A stretch of DNA of 64,000 nt from an uncultured Bacteroidales bacterium (GTDB lineage: Bacteria > Bacteroidota > Bacteroidia > Bacteroidales > UBA932). Numbering within the stretch: position 1 is the stretch's first letter; the number at the start of each line of letters is the position of its first letter. The stretch lies in contig CALUQB010000001.1 of assembly GCA_944322815.1 (NCBI GenBank), forward strand, positions 62,001 to 126,000. Direction: 5' to 3'. Shown in pieces: positions 8,978 through 16,546 of the stretch. A model generated the notes under the pieces. The model was not told the DNA's origin. It ran no database searches and saw only the letters and a list, made by a program, of their open reading frames with translations. The translations under genes were made by a program, and so were the position numbers.

Positions 8978-8985
8978 CAAATATA
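8978..8985 (-). promoter_or_regulatory. Putative -7 element for rlmH-kinase operon
   Basis: The minus strand reads TATATTTG, an exact match to TAnnTTTG. Transcription from here would give a 5' leader of about 165 bases containing the two hairpins. No TTTG is seen at the expected -33 spacing, so this is a one-element prediction. Confidence 0.35.
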
Positions 8986-9037
8986 CTTAGCTGGCTTGGA
9001 ATTTGCAATAATCCAAACTCCGTATTTTTTCCAAGGC

Positions 9038-9442
9038 ATGAAAAATCTGATCAGGATGGTGACACTCGCGCCGGCTGTATTGCTCGGCTTCTGTGCGAAT
9101 ATGTCCGCACAGAATTTCGATGTGTTCACACCGATAGCGAAATATATCAGGGTGGGGGATGCAGACAAGCTTTCGGCATGGTTCGCGGACAACCTCGAAG
9201 TCGTGATCATCTCCCAGATAAATGATTCCAGCCGGAATCAGGCCCGCCAGATCATGAAGTCTTTTTTCAACGCTTACAATCCAAGTGCATTCAGTATCAC
9301 GCATCAGGCGGGCAAATCAAACATGAAATATGCTCTGGGTATTCTGAATGCCGGAGGAGAGCGTTTCGTAGTGACCATTTTTGTGAACTGCAGGAACGAT
9401 TCGTTCGAGATACAGCAGCTCAAAATAGAGCGGGTAGAGTAG
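9038..9442 (+). CDS. DUF4783 family exported protein
   Basis: 134 residues from the ATG at 9038, which opens a clear signal peptide (hydrophobic VTLAPAVLLGF, then CANMSAQ). The frame stays open further upstream, but that part lies antisense to rlmH and lacks coding character. The mature part (FDVFTPIAKYIRVGDADKLSAWFADNLE, shown here as separate motifs FTPIAKYI, GDADKLSAWF and DNLEVVI, then QARQIMKSFF) matches the DUF4783 family of Bacteroidota, an NTF2-like fold of unknown function. It is followed by a bidirectional terminator. The role is unknown. Confidence 0.85.
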   Translation: MKNLIRMVTLAPAVLLGFCANMSAQNFDVFTPIAKYIRVGDADKLSAWFADNLEVVIISQINDSSRNQARQIMKSFFNAYNPSAFSITHQAGKSNMKYALGILNAGGERFVVTIFVNCRNDSFEIQQLKIERVE

Positions 9443-9516
9443 ATTCCGGAGTTTGGCACAGGTTTTGCTTATTCTGTAAATCGGTTAGTTTAGTTGTTAA
9501 TAATAGGGTTATAGTT

Positions 9517-9557
9517 CAAAAAAAGGTGACTCGATGTTTTCGGGCCACCTTTTTTTG
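9517..9557. terminator. Bidirectional intrinsic terminator
   Basis: A perfect 12-bp inverted repeat (9517-9528 with 9546-9557) has seven A on one side and seven T on the other around a GGTG/CACC core, with a 17-base loop. It sits between the convergent DUF4783 and der genes and can end transcripts from both sides. Confidence 0.85.
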
Positions 9558-9569
9558 AATGTCTTTGTC

Positions 9570-10880
9570 TTATTTCTGTCTGAAGAATATCTGCATGGGA
9601 CAGCCTTGGAAGTCGAAATTTTCCCGCAACTGATTTTCTATAAATCTTTTGTACGGCGCCTTTACATACTGCGGCAGATTGCAGAAGAAAGCGAATTTCG
9701 GATTTCTGGTAGGCAGCTGCGTCGCATATTTTATTTTCACATATTTGCCTTTCCACGCAGGAGGCGGATATTCCCCAACTATAGGCAGCATCACCTCGTT
9801 GAGTCTTGAAGTGGAAATCTTTTTCGTATAGTTTTCATAAACCTTGGCGGCTGCATTCAGCACATCCAGGATTCTCTGCTTCTTCAGGACGGAAGTGAAT
9901 ATGATGGGAACATCGTTGAACGGGGCAAGTTTCGATCTGAATCCTTCTTCATACCGTTTCAGGGTATTGCTGTCCTTTTCTATCAGATCCCACTTGTTCA
10001 CTACGATCACGCATCCTTTCAGGTTCCTGACTATGAGATTGAATATGTTCATGTCCTGGGATTCCAGGCCGGTCTGGGCATCCACCATCAGTATGCAGAC
10101 GTCAGAGTGTTCTATGGCCCGTATGGATCTCATGACGGAATAGAATTCCAGATCTTCGTGCACTTTCGTCTTCCTTCTCATTCCGGCAGTGTCGACCAGC
10201 ATGAATTCATGGCCGAATTTGTTGTAGTGAGTCGCGATGGAGTCCCTGGTGGTACCTGCCACGGGAGTGACGATGTTCCTTTCAGTCCCGAGCAATGCAT
10301 TCGTCAGCGAAGACTTGCCTACGTTCGGGCGCCCCACTATGGTGATACGCGGCAGGTCCGGAAAATCATCATCTGCCGAGGCGGAATCGTCCGGAAGTTT
10401 TTTCACTATCTCGTCAAGGAGATCTCCCGTGCCGCCGCCGTTTGCTGCAGATATGCTCCATACATCACCGAGTCCGAGAGTGTAGAACTGGTATGAGTCG
10501 TACATCTTTTCTCCGGTGTCGACTTTGTTTACGGCTACCACGACAGGCTTCCCCGAGCGTCTCAGAAGGTCTGCTATTTCTTCATCGTAGTCGGTCACGC
10601 CGGTAGCCGCTTCCACCATGAAAAGTATCAGGTCGGCTTCTTCGACGGCCAGAACCACCTGTTTGCGGATTTCTTCTTCAAATACATCTTCGGAACGGGA
10701 AGTATAACCCCCTGTATCTACCACGGAGAATATGGTTCCGCACCATTCGCATTTGCCGTAGTGCCTGTCACGGGTCACTCCGGCAGTTTCGTCCACGATA
10801 GCCTGACGCATCCCTACCAGACGGTTGAAGAGCGTCGATTTTCCTACATTCGGTCTGCCTACTATGGCTACAAGGCTCAT
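9570..10880 (-). CDS. der: Ribosome-assembly GTPase Der (EngA)
   Basis: 436 residues, with the two consecutive G domains that define Der. G domain 1 has [10 protein letters not shown] (from about residue 8), DTGG and NKVD. G domain 2 has [18 protein letters not shown] and NKWD. A C-terminal KH-like domain follows (about 350-436). Der acts in 50S subunit maturation. The start is the ATG at 10880, giving the canonical [11 protein letters not shown]. The 111 bases upstream hold no gene or clear signal; the neighbour upstream on this strand is the small Cys-rich protein. Confidence 0.97.
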   Translation of the reverse strand: MSLVAIVGRPNVGKSTLFNRLVGMRQAIVDETAGVTRDRHYGKCEWCGTIFSVVDTGGYTSRSEDVFEEEIRKQVVLAVEEADLILFMVEAATGVTDYDEEIADLLRRSGKPVVVAVNKVDTGEKMYDSYQFYTLGLGDVWSISAANGGGTGDLLDEIVKKLPDDSASADDDFPDLPRITIVGRPNVGKSSLTNALLGTERNIVTPVAGTTRDSIATHYNKFGHEFMLVDTAGMRRKTKVHEDLEFYSVMRSIRAIEHSDVCILMVDAQTGLESQDMNIFNLIVRNLKGCVIVVNKWDLIEKDSNTLKRYEEGFRSKLAPFNDVPIIFTSVLKKQRILDVLNAAAKVYENYTKKISTSRLNEVMLPIVGEYPPPAWKGKYVKIKYATQLPTRNPKFAFFCNLPQYVKAPYKRFIENQLRENFDFQGCPMQIFFRQK

Positions 10881-10991
10881 AAAACAATTCGAGTCCGACG
10901 AAATGATTCCACTTACGGCCAGGGATTCCGTCGAACTTCGTCTATTCTTATCCCGGTCCGTTTCAAGACTGTCTGCCGCAGCGTCCTGAGA

Positions 10992-11243
10992 TTATTGTCC
11001 GATGTTGCACCCGGCACAGTCGGAGCATCCAAGATCACTGCAGGACGGATGCTTTTTCCCGTTCTTCTTTCCCCACATCCTCAGTTCATCTTCTTTCGCG
11101 CACCGTATGCCAAGCTTCCGCATCTCCTTGTTCCTGCTGATCTCAGTCTCGGGAAATTTTCCGTTTTTCCTGAAAATGATGTTGAAGCACAGTCCGAAGA
11201 CGCTGAGTCCGATGAATATAAGTGCCGCGATGAATATTTTCAT
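10992..11243 (-). CDS. Small Cys-rich membrane protein (NqrM-like?)
   Basis: 83 residues. One N-terminal membrane span (FIAALIFIGLSVFGLCFNII, about 4-23) is followed by a basic linker and a C-terminal cluster of cysteines (CSDLGCSDCAGC) that could bind an Fe-S cluster or metal. The layout of one span plus a CxxC-type cluster recalls NqrM, the small iron-delivery factor of Na+-NQR, and related small Bacteroidota membrane proteins; this likeness is by layout only. It starts 4 bases after the prs stop, so it is translationally close to prs. A complete Rnf complex is encoded 22 kb away. The function is not known. Confidence 0.75.
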   Translation of the reverse strand: MKIFIAALIFIGLSVFGLCFNIIFRKNGKFPETEISRNKEMRKLGIRCAKEDELRMWGKKNGKKHPSCSDLGCSDCAGCNIGQ

Positions 11244-11247
11244 GGTG

Positions 11248-12198
11248 CTAGAAGATGAAATCAGGACTTATCGGTTCGTCATTATATACCTTATATATGA
11301 TGTTTGCGAAGATATCAGCTACGGAAAGTACGGTGATCTTGCTCTTGTCCTTGTCAGGATTCGAAGAAAGAGGTATGGTATCGGTAACGATCACTTCTTC
11401 GAGTGCGGACTGGGCTATGCGCTCGTATGCGTTTCCTGAAAATACCGCATGGGTAGCACATGCACGCACACTGTTGGCGCCCATTTCCTTCAGGACATTG
11501 GCTGCCTTGGTCAGCGTACCTGCCGTGTCGATCATATCGTCCACGATGATGACGTTCTTTCCGGCTACATCTCCGATGGCTGTTATCGAGCCTACCACGT
11601 TCGCCCTTTCGCGGGATTTGTGGCAGATGATCACCGGACACTGGAGATAGCGTGCGTATGCGTTAGCCCTTTTGGCTCCTCCCATATCCGGAGCCGCTAT
11701 GGCCAGATTCTCGATATTCTTCTCCCTGAGGTAAGGGAGAAAAATGGAACTGGCGTATATATGGTCTACAGGGAAGTCGAAGAAGCCCTGTATCTGGTCT
11801 GCATGGAGGTCGCATGTCATCACACGGTCACAGCCTGCAGCATGCAGTATGTTGGCTACAAGCTTGGCCCCGATAGACACGCGCGGCTTGTCTTTCCTGT
11901 CCTGTCTTGCCCATCCGAAATATGGCATTACCGCGATGACACAATGTGCTGAAGCCCTTTTGGCCGCATCAATCATGAGAAGAAGTTCGAAGAGATTCTC
12001 CACAGGCGGGAAAGTCGACTGCACGATGAATACCGTCGCGCCTCTGACGCTCTCGTTGAAAGACGGCTGAAATTCCCCGTCACTGAATGTCAGGACATCG
12101 GACTGCCCAAGCTCTATGTTCAGAGACTTGGCAATCTTCTCTGCGAGAGGTTTGGAACTCCTGCAAGCAAATAATTTCATTTTGTGTTCGTTGTGCAT
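11248..12198 (-). CDS. prs: Ribose-phosphate pyrophosphokinase
   Basis: 316 residues, the usual length for PRPP synthetase. It makes PRPP from ribose 5-phosphate and ATP for purine, pyrimidine, histidine and NAD synthesis. Visible features are the ATP-site FNESVRG, the flexible loop region GWARQDRKDKPR, CDLHADQIQGFF, and the PRPP-binding loop VDDMIDTAGT. An in-frame ATG at 12180 (MKLFACRSS) is an equally reasonable start, leaving 310 residues. The gene lies between engB (12 bases upstream) and the small Cys-rich protein (4 bases downstream). Confidence 0.97.
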   Translation of the reverse strand: MHNEHKMKLFACRSSKPLAEKIAKSLNIELGQSDVLTFSDGEFQPSFNESVRGATVFIVQSTFPPVENLFELLLMIDAAKRASAHCVIAVMPYFGWARQDRKDKPRVSIGAKLVANILHAAGCDRVMTCDLHADQIQGFFDFPVDHIYASSIFLPYLREKNIENLAIAAPDMGGAKRANAYARYLQCPVIICHKSRERANVVGSITAIGDVAGKNVIIVDDMIDTAGTLTKAANVLKEMGANSVRACATHAVFSGNAYERIAQSALEEVIVTDTIPLSSNPDKDKSKITVLSVADIFANIIYKVYNDEPISPDFIF

Positions 12199-12210
12199 CT
12201 CGATATGGTT

Positions 12211-12840
12211 TTATTTATTGTTAACATTTGTCATGTCTGTCCCGTCCAGCTGTTTGAGAACAGACTCTATATAGTCCAGTATTTCCTCTTTTCCCATTCC
12301 GTTCACCGAAGAGCTGACGAAAACGGGCGGGAGCTCTTCCCAGTACTCCAGAATCTGCTTCTTGTTCTTTTCGATCTGGGCATCCCTTGCCGCATCCCCG
12401 CTTTTGTCCGCTTTCGTGAAAATGATGGAGAACGGGATTCTGCTTTCTCCGAGTTCAGTCAGAAAGTCCATGTCCGTCTTCCCGATATCGTGCCTCGAGT
12501 CTATGAGTACGAAAAGGGTTACCAGGTCAGGAGAAAGGCTGATGTAGTTCCTGATGATCTGGTTGAGTCTCTGTTTCCCGCTTTTCGACATTTTTGCATA
12601 GCCATAGCCTGGCAGGTCCACCAGATACCAGGACCGGTTTATCAGAAAGTGGTTGACGACCTGTGTCTTGCCTGGAGTCGCGGATGTCATGGCGAGCTTT
12701 TTGTTGTTGCACAGCATGTTGACCAGCGATGATTTCCCGACGTTGGACCTTCCGATGAAGGCGAACTCGGGAAAAACCTGTTTCGGTCTGTCAGTGACTC
12801 TTGTGCTGCTTCCAGCAAATAATGCTTCCATAATTTTCAT
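12211..12840 (-). CDS. engB: Ribosome biogenesis GTPase EngB (YsxC/YihA)
   Basis: 209 residues from the ATG at 12840 (a TTG one codon earlier is less likely). This is a single-domain GTPase with GRSNVGKSSL (P-loop), a TPGKTQ switch, DLPGYGYA and TKAD, all as in EngB/YsxC, which acts in large ribosomal subunit assembly. It is the first gene of an engB-prs-small protein unit driven by a near-perfect promoter about 27-57 bases upstream. Confidence 0.96.
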   Translation of the reverse strand: MKIMEALFAGSSTRVTDRPKQVFPEFAFIGRSNVGKSSLVNMLCNNKKLAMTSATPGKTQVVNHFLINRSWYLVDLPGYGYAKMSKSGKQRLNQIIRNYISLSPDLVTLFVLIDSRHDIGKTDMDFLTELGESRIPFSIIFTKADKSGDAARDAQIEKNKKQILEYWEELPPVFVSSSVNGMGKEEILDYIESVLKQLDGTDMTNVNNK

Positions 12841-12866
12841 CAATCTTCGAAGAGTAGACTAGCGCG

Positions 12867-12897
12867 CAAAGATAATTTATCTGCGTAATATAACAAA
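12867..12897 (-). promoter_or_regulatory. Promoter of engB-prs unit
   Basis: On the minus strand TTTG (12897-12894), 19 bases, then TATCTTTG (12874-12867): full matches to both Bacteroidota promoter elements. The predicted 5' leader is only about 20 bases. Confidence 0.75.
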
Positions 12898-13016
12898 AAA
12901 TTATTATTCTGTCAGGAAAAAAAAGAAAAAATAGACAAGAATTATAAAAATCTTAACTGAAACTCCGAATCGGAGAAAAAATCATAAGTCCGTGACGGAG
13001 TTTTCGCGAAAATTGT

Positions 13017-13024
13017 TATTTTTG
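13017..13024 (+). promoter_or_regulatory. Putative -7 element for xseA
   Basis: TATTTTTG is an exact TAnnTTTG match 32 bases before the xseA start. No TTTG lies at the expected -33 position. Upstream, a palindrome (12963-12975, CTCCG-AAT-CGGAG) and a competing longer pairing (AACTCCG 12961-12967 with CGGAGTT 12996-13002) occupy the AT-rich divergent intergenic region. Confidence 0.45.
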
Positions 13025-13056
13025 TAAGATTATCAACACGGACTGCCGGAAATTTT

Positions 13057-14181
13057 ATGGGAGAGAATTATATCGATCTTTATGAACTTCAGACCAGATT
13101 GAAAAACGGAGTGGAATCCGTTTTTCCGGGAAAGGTATGGCTGAAAGCTGAGATCAGCGCCGTGAAAGCCCGTCCTGCAGGGCATTGCTATCTGGAACTC
13201 TCCCAGAGTTCGGAAACCGGGATTCTCGCCAAGGCGCAGGCGGTGATATGGAGCTCGAAATTCAGGTTTCTGGCTCCGTTTTTCAAGTCCGTGACAGGTT
13301 CAGACCTGGCGGAGGGCATGAATGTCCTGGTGCAGGTGTCCGTGAATTTCAGCCAGCTGTACGGTCTGACGCTTGTCATCGATGATATCGATCCGTCCTT
13401 TACCATAGGAGAAAAGGAGCAGCTTCGCCGTCAGACGATAGAACGGCTGGAGAAGGAAGGCCTGATGGATCTGCAGAAAGAGCTGGCCATGCCTGTGCTG
13501 CCATACAGGCTGGCTGTAATATCGGCTCCGGATGCTGCCGGATACAGGGATTTCACCAGGCATCTTTCCGGAAACGAATACGGGTTTGTGTTCTGTCCGG
13601 AACTGTATCCTGCTGTCATGCAGGGGAGTTCGGCGCCGTCGTCCATAATATCCGCCCTGGAGTCCATATCCGCTTCGGGTGTCAGGTATGACCTGGTTCT
13701 GATCATGAGAGGAGGCGGGGCCAGGCTGGATCTGGCCTGTTATGATGATTACGGACTTGCGGCGGCCATAGCGCGTTTCCCTGTACCTGTATTCACTGCA
13801 GTGGGGCATGATCAGGATCATCATGTCTGCGACATGGTGGCATACGGATATCTCAAGACCCCGACAGCGATGGCTGATGAACTGGTGGGATGCTATGCCG
13901 ACGAGGATGCCAGACTGCTCTCGTTCGCATCCAGGCTCAAGCTGGCATTCCTGAACAAGATACATTCCATGGAGGCCCGGGTGCAGATGCTGGAGACGAG
14001 GATACGGTCAGCGGATCCGCGGAATATCCTGCAGAGAGGATATGTGCTGGCCCTGGATTCTTCCGGTGTCCCTCTCAAGCGGGCTTCCGACAGGGCTTGC
14101 GGGGACAGGCTGTCTCTGATGTTTTCGGACGGTACGCTTGAATGCGCGGTGCTGAAGAAGATATTGGCCGAAAGGCCGTGA
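13057..14181 (+). CDS. xseA: Exodeoxyribonuclease VII large subunit
   Basis: 374 residues. The N-terminal OB-fold nucleic-acid-binding domain (about 5-100: KVWLKAEISAVK, GHCYLELSQ) is followed by the catalytic XseA domain (about 120-370), with VISAPDAAGYRDF, a GGGARLDL motif, and the conserved AVGHDQDHHVCD and TPTAMAD. The family is usually about 400-450 residues, so this is a slightly short form, as is common in Bacteroidota. With XseB it degrades single-stranded DNA. xseB follows after 33 bases. Confidence 0.94.
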   Translation: MGENYIDLYELQTRLKNGVESVFPGKVWLKAEISAVKARPAGHCYLELSQSSETGILAKAQAVIWSSKFRFLAPFFKSVTGSDLAEGMNVLVQVSVNFSQLYGLTLVIDDIDPSFTIGEKEQLRRQTIERLEKEGLMDLQKELAMPVLPYRLAVISAPDAAGYRDFTRHLSGNEYGFVFCPELYPAVMQGSSAPSSIISALESISASGVRYDLVLIMRGGGARLDLACYDDYGLAAAIARFPVPVFTAVGHDQDHHVCDMVAYGYLKTPTAMADELVGCYADEDARLLSFASRLKLAFLNKIHSMEARVQMLETRIRSADPRNILQRGYVLALDSSGVPLKRASDRACGDRLSLMFSDGTLECAVLKKILAERP

Positions 14182-14214
14182 TATATTGGAGAAGAAGTTG
14201 ATATTGATCAGGTT

Positions 14215-14436
14215 ATGACGAAGAGGGAAAAAAAAGACGCCGCGGCTTCGGATCAGGCTTTCGACTATTCGGAAGCTGTGGCCGAGCTCGAACGCATAGC
14301 GCGTAAAGTAGAAGATCCGGGTACCGGGATCGAAGACATAGACCGGTATATAAAAAAGGCCGGGGAACTGATTTCCGGCTGCCGGCAATACTTGAGGACG
14401 GCCAGGGAGAAGACCGATGCCATGGAAACATATTGA
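14215..14436 (+). CDS. xseB: Exodeoxyribonuclease VII small subunit
   Basis: 73 residues, the expected size. It contains the conserved helical pattern of XseB (FDYSEAVAELERIARKVE, then DIDRYIKKAGELI), forming a small coiled-coil partner for XseA. A Lys/Glu-rich N-terminus (MTKREKKDAAA) precedes the core. It directly follows xseA, which supports the call. The branching enzyme begins 48 bases downstream. Confidence 0.92.
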   Translation: MTKREKKDAAASDQAFDYSEAVAELERIARKVEDPGTGIEDIDRYIKKAGELISGCRQYLRTAREKTDAMETY

Positions 14437-14484
14437 TACTTGGACGGAAAACCACGTCATACGACGCAAAACCACATAAACCAA

Positions 14485-16518
14485 ATGAAAACCGAAAAAA
14501 TGAAATCAGAAAAAATGCCGATGATCTACGAGACTGACACGTGGCTGGCTCCTTACCGGGACGCCATAGACGCACGGCATCAGCGGATTCTGGATGCGAG
14601 GGCCGATATCGAGGAAGACGGCTCGCTGTCCAGAGGTCTGAACAATCATCTGTATTACGGCATGCACCGTACTGCTGATGGAGACTGGATTTTCAGGGAA
14701 TGGGCTCCTAACGCGACGAAAGTATATCTTATAGGGGAATTCAACAACTGGAAAAGGACTGAAGCCTATGCGCTTCACCCTGTAGGCAGCGGAAACTGGG
14801 AAATCACCGTAAAGCAGATGTTCATATCCCACGGAACCCTTTACAAACTGTATCTGGAATGGCCCGGCGGAGGCGGAGAAAGAATCCCGGCCTATGCCAC
14901 GAGGGCGGTACAGGATCCGGAGACCAAGGTCTTTGCCGCCCAGGTGTGGGACCCGGACAAGCCTTACCGTTGGAAACATAAGGGTCCCGGGAAACGTGAA
15001 CATCCTTTCATATATGAATGCCATATCGGAATGAGTTCCGAAGAGGAGAAAGTGTCTACGTTCACCGAATTCCGTGAAAACGTGCTTCCGAGGATCATAA
15101 AGGACGGATACGATACCATCCAGATCATGGCCCTGCAGGAACATCCGTACTATGGTTCATTCGGCTATCAGGTTTCGAATTTCTATGCCCTGAGTTCCCG
15201 GTTCGGAACCCCTGAAGAGTTCAAGGCCCTGGTGGATGAGGCTCACGGAGCCGGTATCGCCGTGGTGATGGATATAGTCCATTCGCACTCTGTGGATAAC
15301 GAACTGGAAGGTCTTGGCGACTTCGACGGCAAGGATGGGGACATGTATTTCTATTCCGGAGACCGAGGACGTCATCCTGCATGGGGATCGAGATGTTTCG
15401 ACTACGGCAGGCACGAGACCCAGCACTTCCTGCTTTCGAACTGCAAGTACTGGATGGAGGAATATCATATAGACGGATTCCGCTTCGACGGCGTTACCAG
15501 CATGATTTACTGGGATCACGGACTCGGAAAGGATTTCGTAGGCTATGACAATTATTTCAATGACGGGGTCGACGAGTCTGCCGTGACCTATCTGGCTCTC
15601 GCCAATATGCTGGTGAAGGAACTGAATCCGGATGCATTCACCATAGCCGAGGATGTGAGCGGAATGGCCGGGCTTGCCGCACCGTTCGAGGCCGGCGGAG
15701 TCGGTTTCGATTTCCGTATGAGCATGGGAGTGGCGGACAACTGGATAAAATGGATCAAGGAACTGTCCGATGACCAGTGGAGCATGGGCGAAATGTGGTG
15801 GCAGCTCACCAACAAGCGTGCGGACGAGAAGACCATCAGCTATGCGGAATGCCATGACCAGGCCATGGTAGGGGACAAGACCATTATCTTCCGTCTCATG
15901 GATAAGGAAATGTATTTCTCCATGAACAAGGAGTCGCAGTCCGATATCGTGGACAGAGGCATTGCGCTGCACAAGATGATACGGCTCGTGACCATGGCTA
16001 CGGCCGGTGACGGATATCTGAATTTCATGGGCAACGAGTTCGGGCATCCGGAATGGATAGATTTCCCTCGCGAAGGGAACGGCTGGTCGTACAAGTACGC
16101 CAGACGCCAGTGGTCGCTTGCGGATCCGGACTATCTCAGGTACAAATATCTTCTGAATTTCGACAACGCGATGATAAGACTCGGTAAATCAGAAGGTATC
16201 CTTTCCGAACGTCCGGAGCTTCTCGTGCAGGATGAAGAGAAAAAAATATTAGTATTCAAAAGAATAAATTGTATCTTTGCGTTCAATTTCAATCCTTGCC
16301 TATCCTTTTCAGACTATGGGTTTTCAGCCCCGTCGGGGAAATATAAGGTGGTGCTAGACAGTGATGAGGCCGAATTCGATGGATTTTCAAGGATAAAGAA
16401 CGGGGAAGAGCACATATCATTGGCCGAGAAATCCCCTAACGGAAACCGGAAATACGACCATACGCTGTATCTCTACCTGCCGAGCCGCTGTGTGTTAGTG
16501 CTGAAGAAAATAGACTGA
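14485..16518 (+). CDS. glgB: 1,4-alpha-glucan branching enzyme (GH13)
   Basis: About 677 residues from the ATG at 14485; ATGs at 14500 and 14515 are alternatives, and a TTG at 14440 is less likely. An N-terminal CBM48-type domain (FREWAPNATKVYLIGEFNNW) precedes the GH13 barrel with DIVHSHS, DGFRFDGVTSM (nucleophile D335), AEDVSGM (acid E389) and a C-terminal beta domain. The FIYECHIGMSSEEE motif is typical of the GH13_8 type shared by eukaryotes and Bacteroidota. It makes alpha-1,6 branches in glycogen. It is the first of five consecutive glycogen genes. An AT-rich stretch in its 3' part contains a promoter-like element, described separately. Confidence 0.95.
   Translation: MKTEKMKSEKMPMIYETDTWLAPYRDAIDARHQRILDARADIEEDGSLSRGLNNHLYYGMHRTADGDWIFREWAPNATKVYLIGEFNNWKRTEAYALHPVGSGNWEITVKQMFISHGTLYKLYLEWPGGGGERIPAYATRAVQDPETKVFAAQVWDPDKPYRWKHKGPGKREHPFIYECHIGMSSEEEKVSTFTEFRENVLPRIIKDGYDTIQIMALQEHPYYGSFGYQVSNFYALSSRFGTPEEFKALVDEAHGAGIAVVMDIVHSHSVDNELEGLGDFDGKDGDMYFYSGDRGRHPAWGSRCFDYGRHETQHFLLSNCKYWMEEYHIDGFRFDGVTSMIYWDHGLGKDFVGYDNYFNDGVDESAVTYLALANMLVKELNPDAFTIAEDVSGMAGLAAPFEAGGVGFDFRMSMGVADNWIKWIKELSDDQWSMGEMWWQLTNKRADEKTISYAECHDQAMVGDKTIIFRLMDKEMYFSMNKESQSDIVDRGIALHKMIRLVTMATAGDGYLNFMGNEFGHPEWIDFPREGNGWSYKYARRQWSLADPDYLRYKYLLNFDNAMIRLGKSEGILSERPELLVQDEEKKILVFKRINCIFAFNFNPCLSFSDYGFSAPSGKYKVVLDSDEAEFDGFSRIKNGEEHISLAEKSPNGNRKYDHTLYLYLPSRCVLVLKKID
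16249..16279 (+). promoter_or_regulatory. Possible intragenic promoter within glgB 3' end
   Basis: TATCTTTG at 16272-16279 is an exact TAnnTTTG match, and TTAG at 16249-16252 (one off TTTG) lies 19 bases upstream. The surrounding 40 bases are markedly AT-rich compared with the rest of the gene. It would add transcription of the debranching enzyme and later glycogen genes. Confidence 0.4.
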
Positions 16519-16546
16519 AAATTATTAACCTATAATATATTAAATT

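Noticed and set aside
8600-9037. Upstream extension of the DUF4783 gene
   Set aside because: It runs antisense to rlmH, and the ATG at 9038 starts a clear signal peptide with family-typical length.
10881-10991. Regulatory element between the Cys-rich protein gene and der
   Set aside because: Partial complementary stretches were seen but none makes a convincing stem, and no TAnnTTTG element is placed correctly.
12961-13002. Terminator or attenuator ahead of xseA
   Set aside because: The stems are short (5-7 bp), compete with one another and lack a T-run; described only within the promoter entry.
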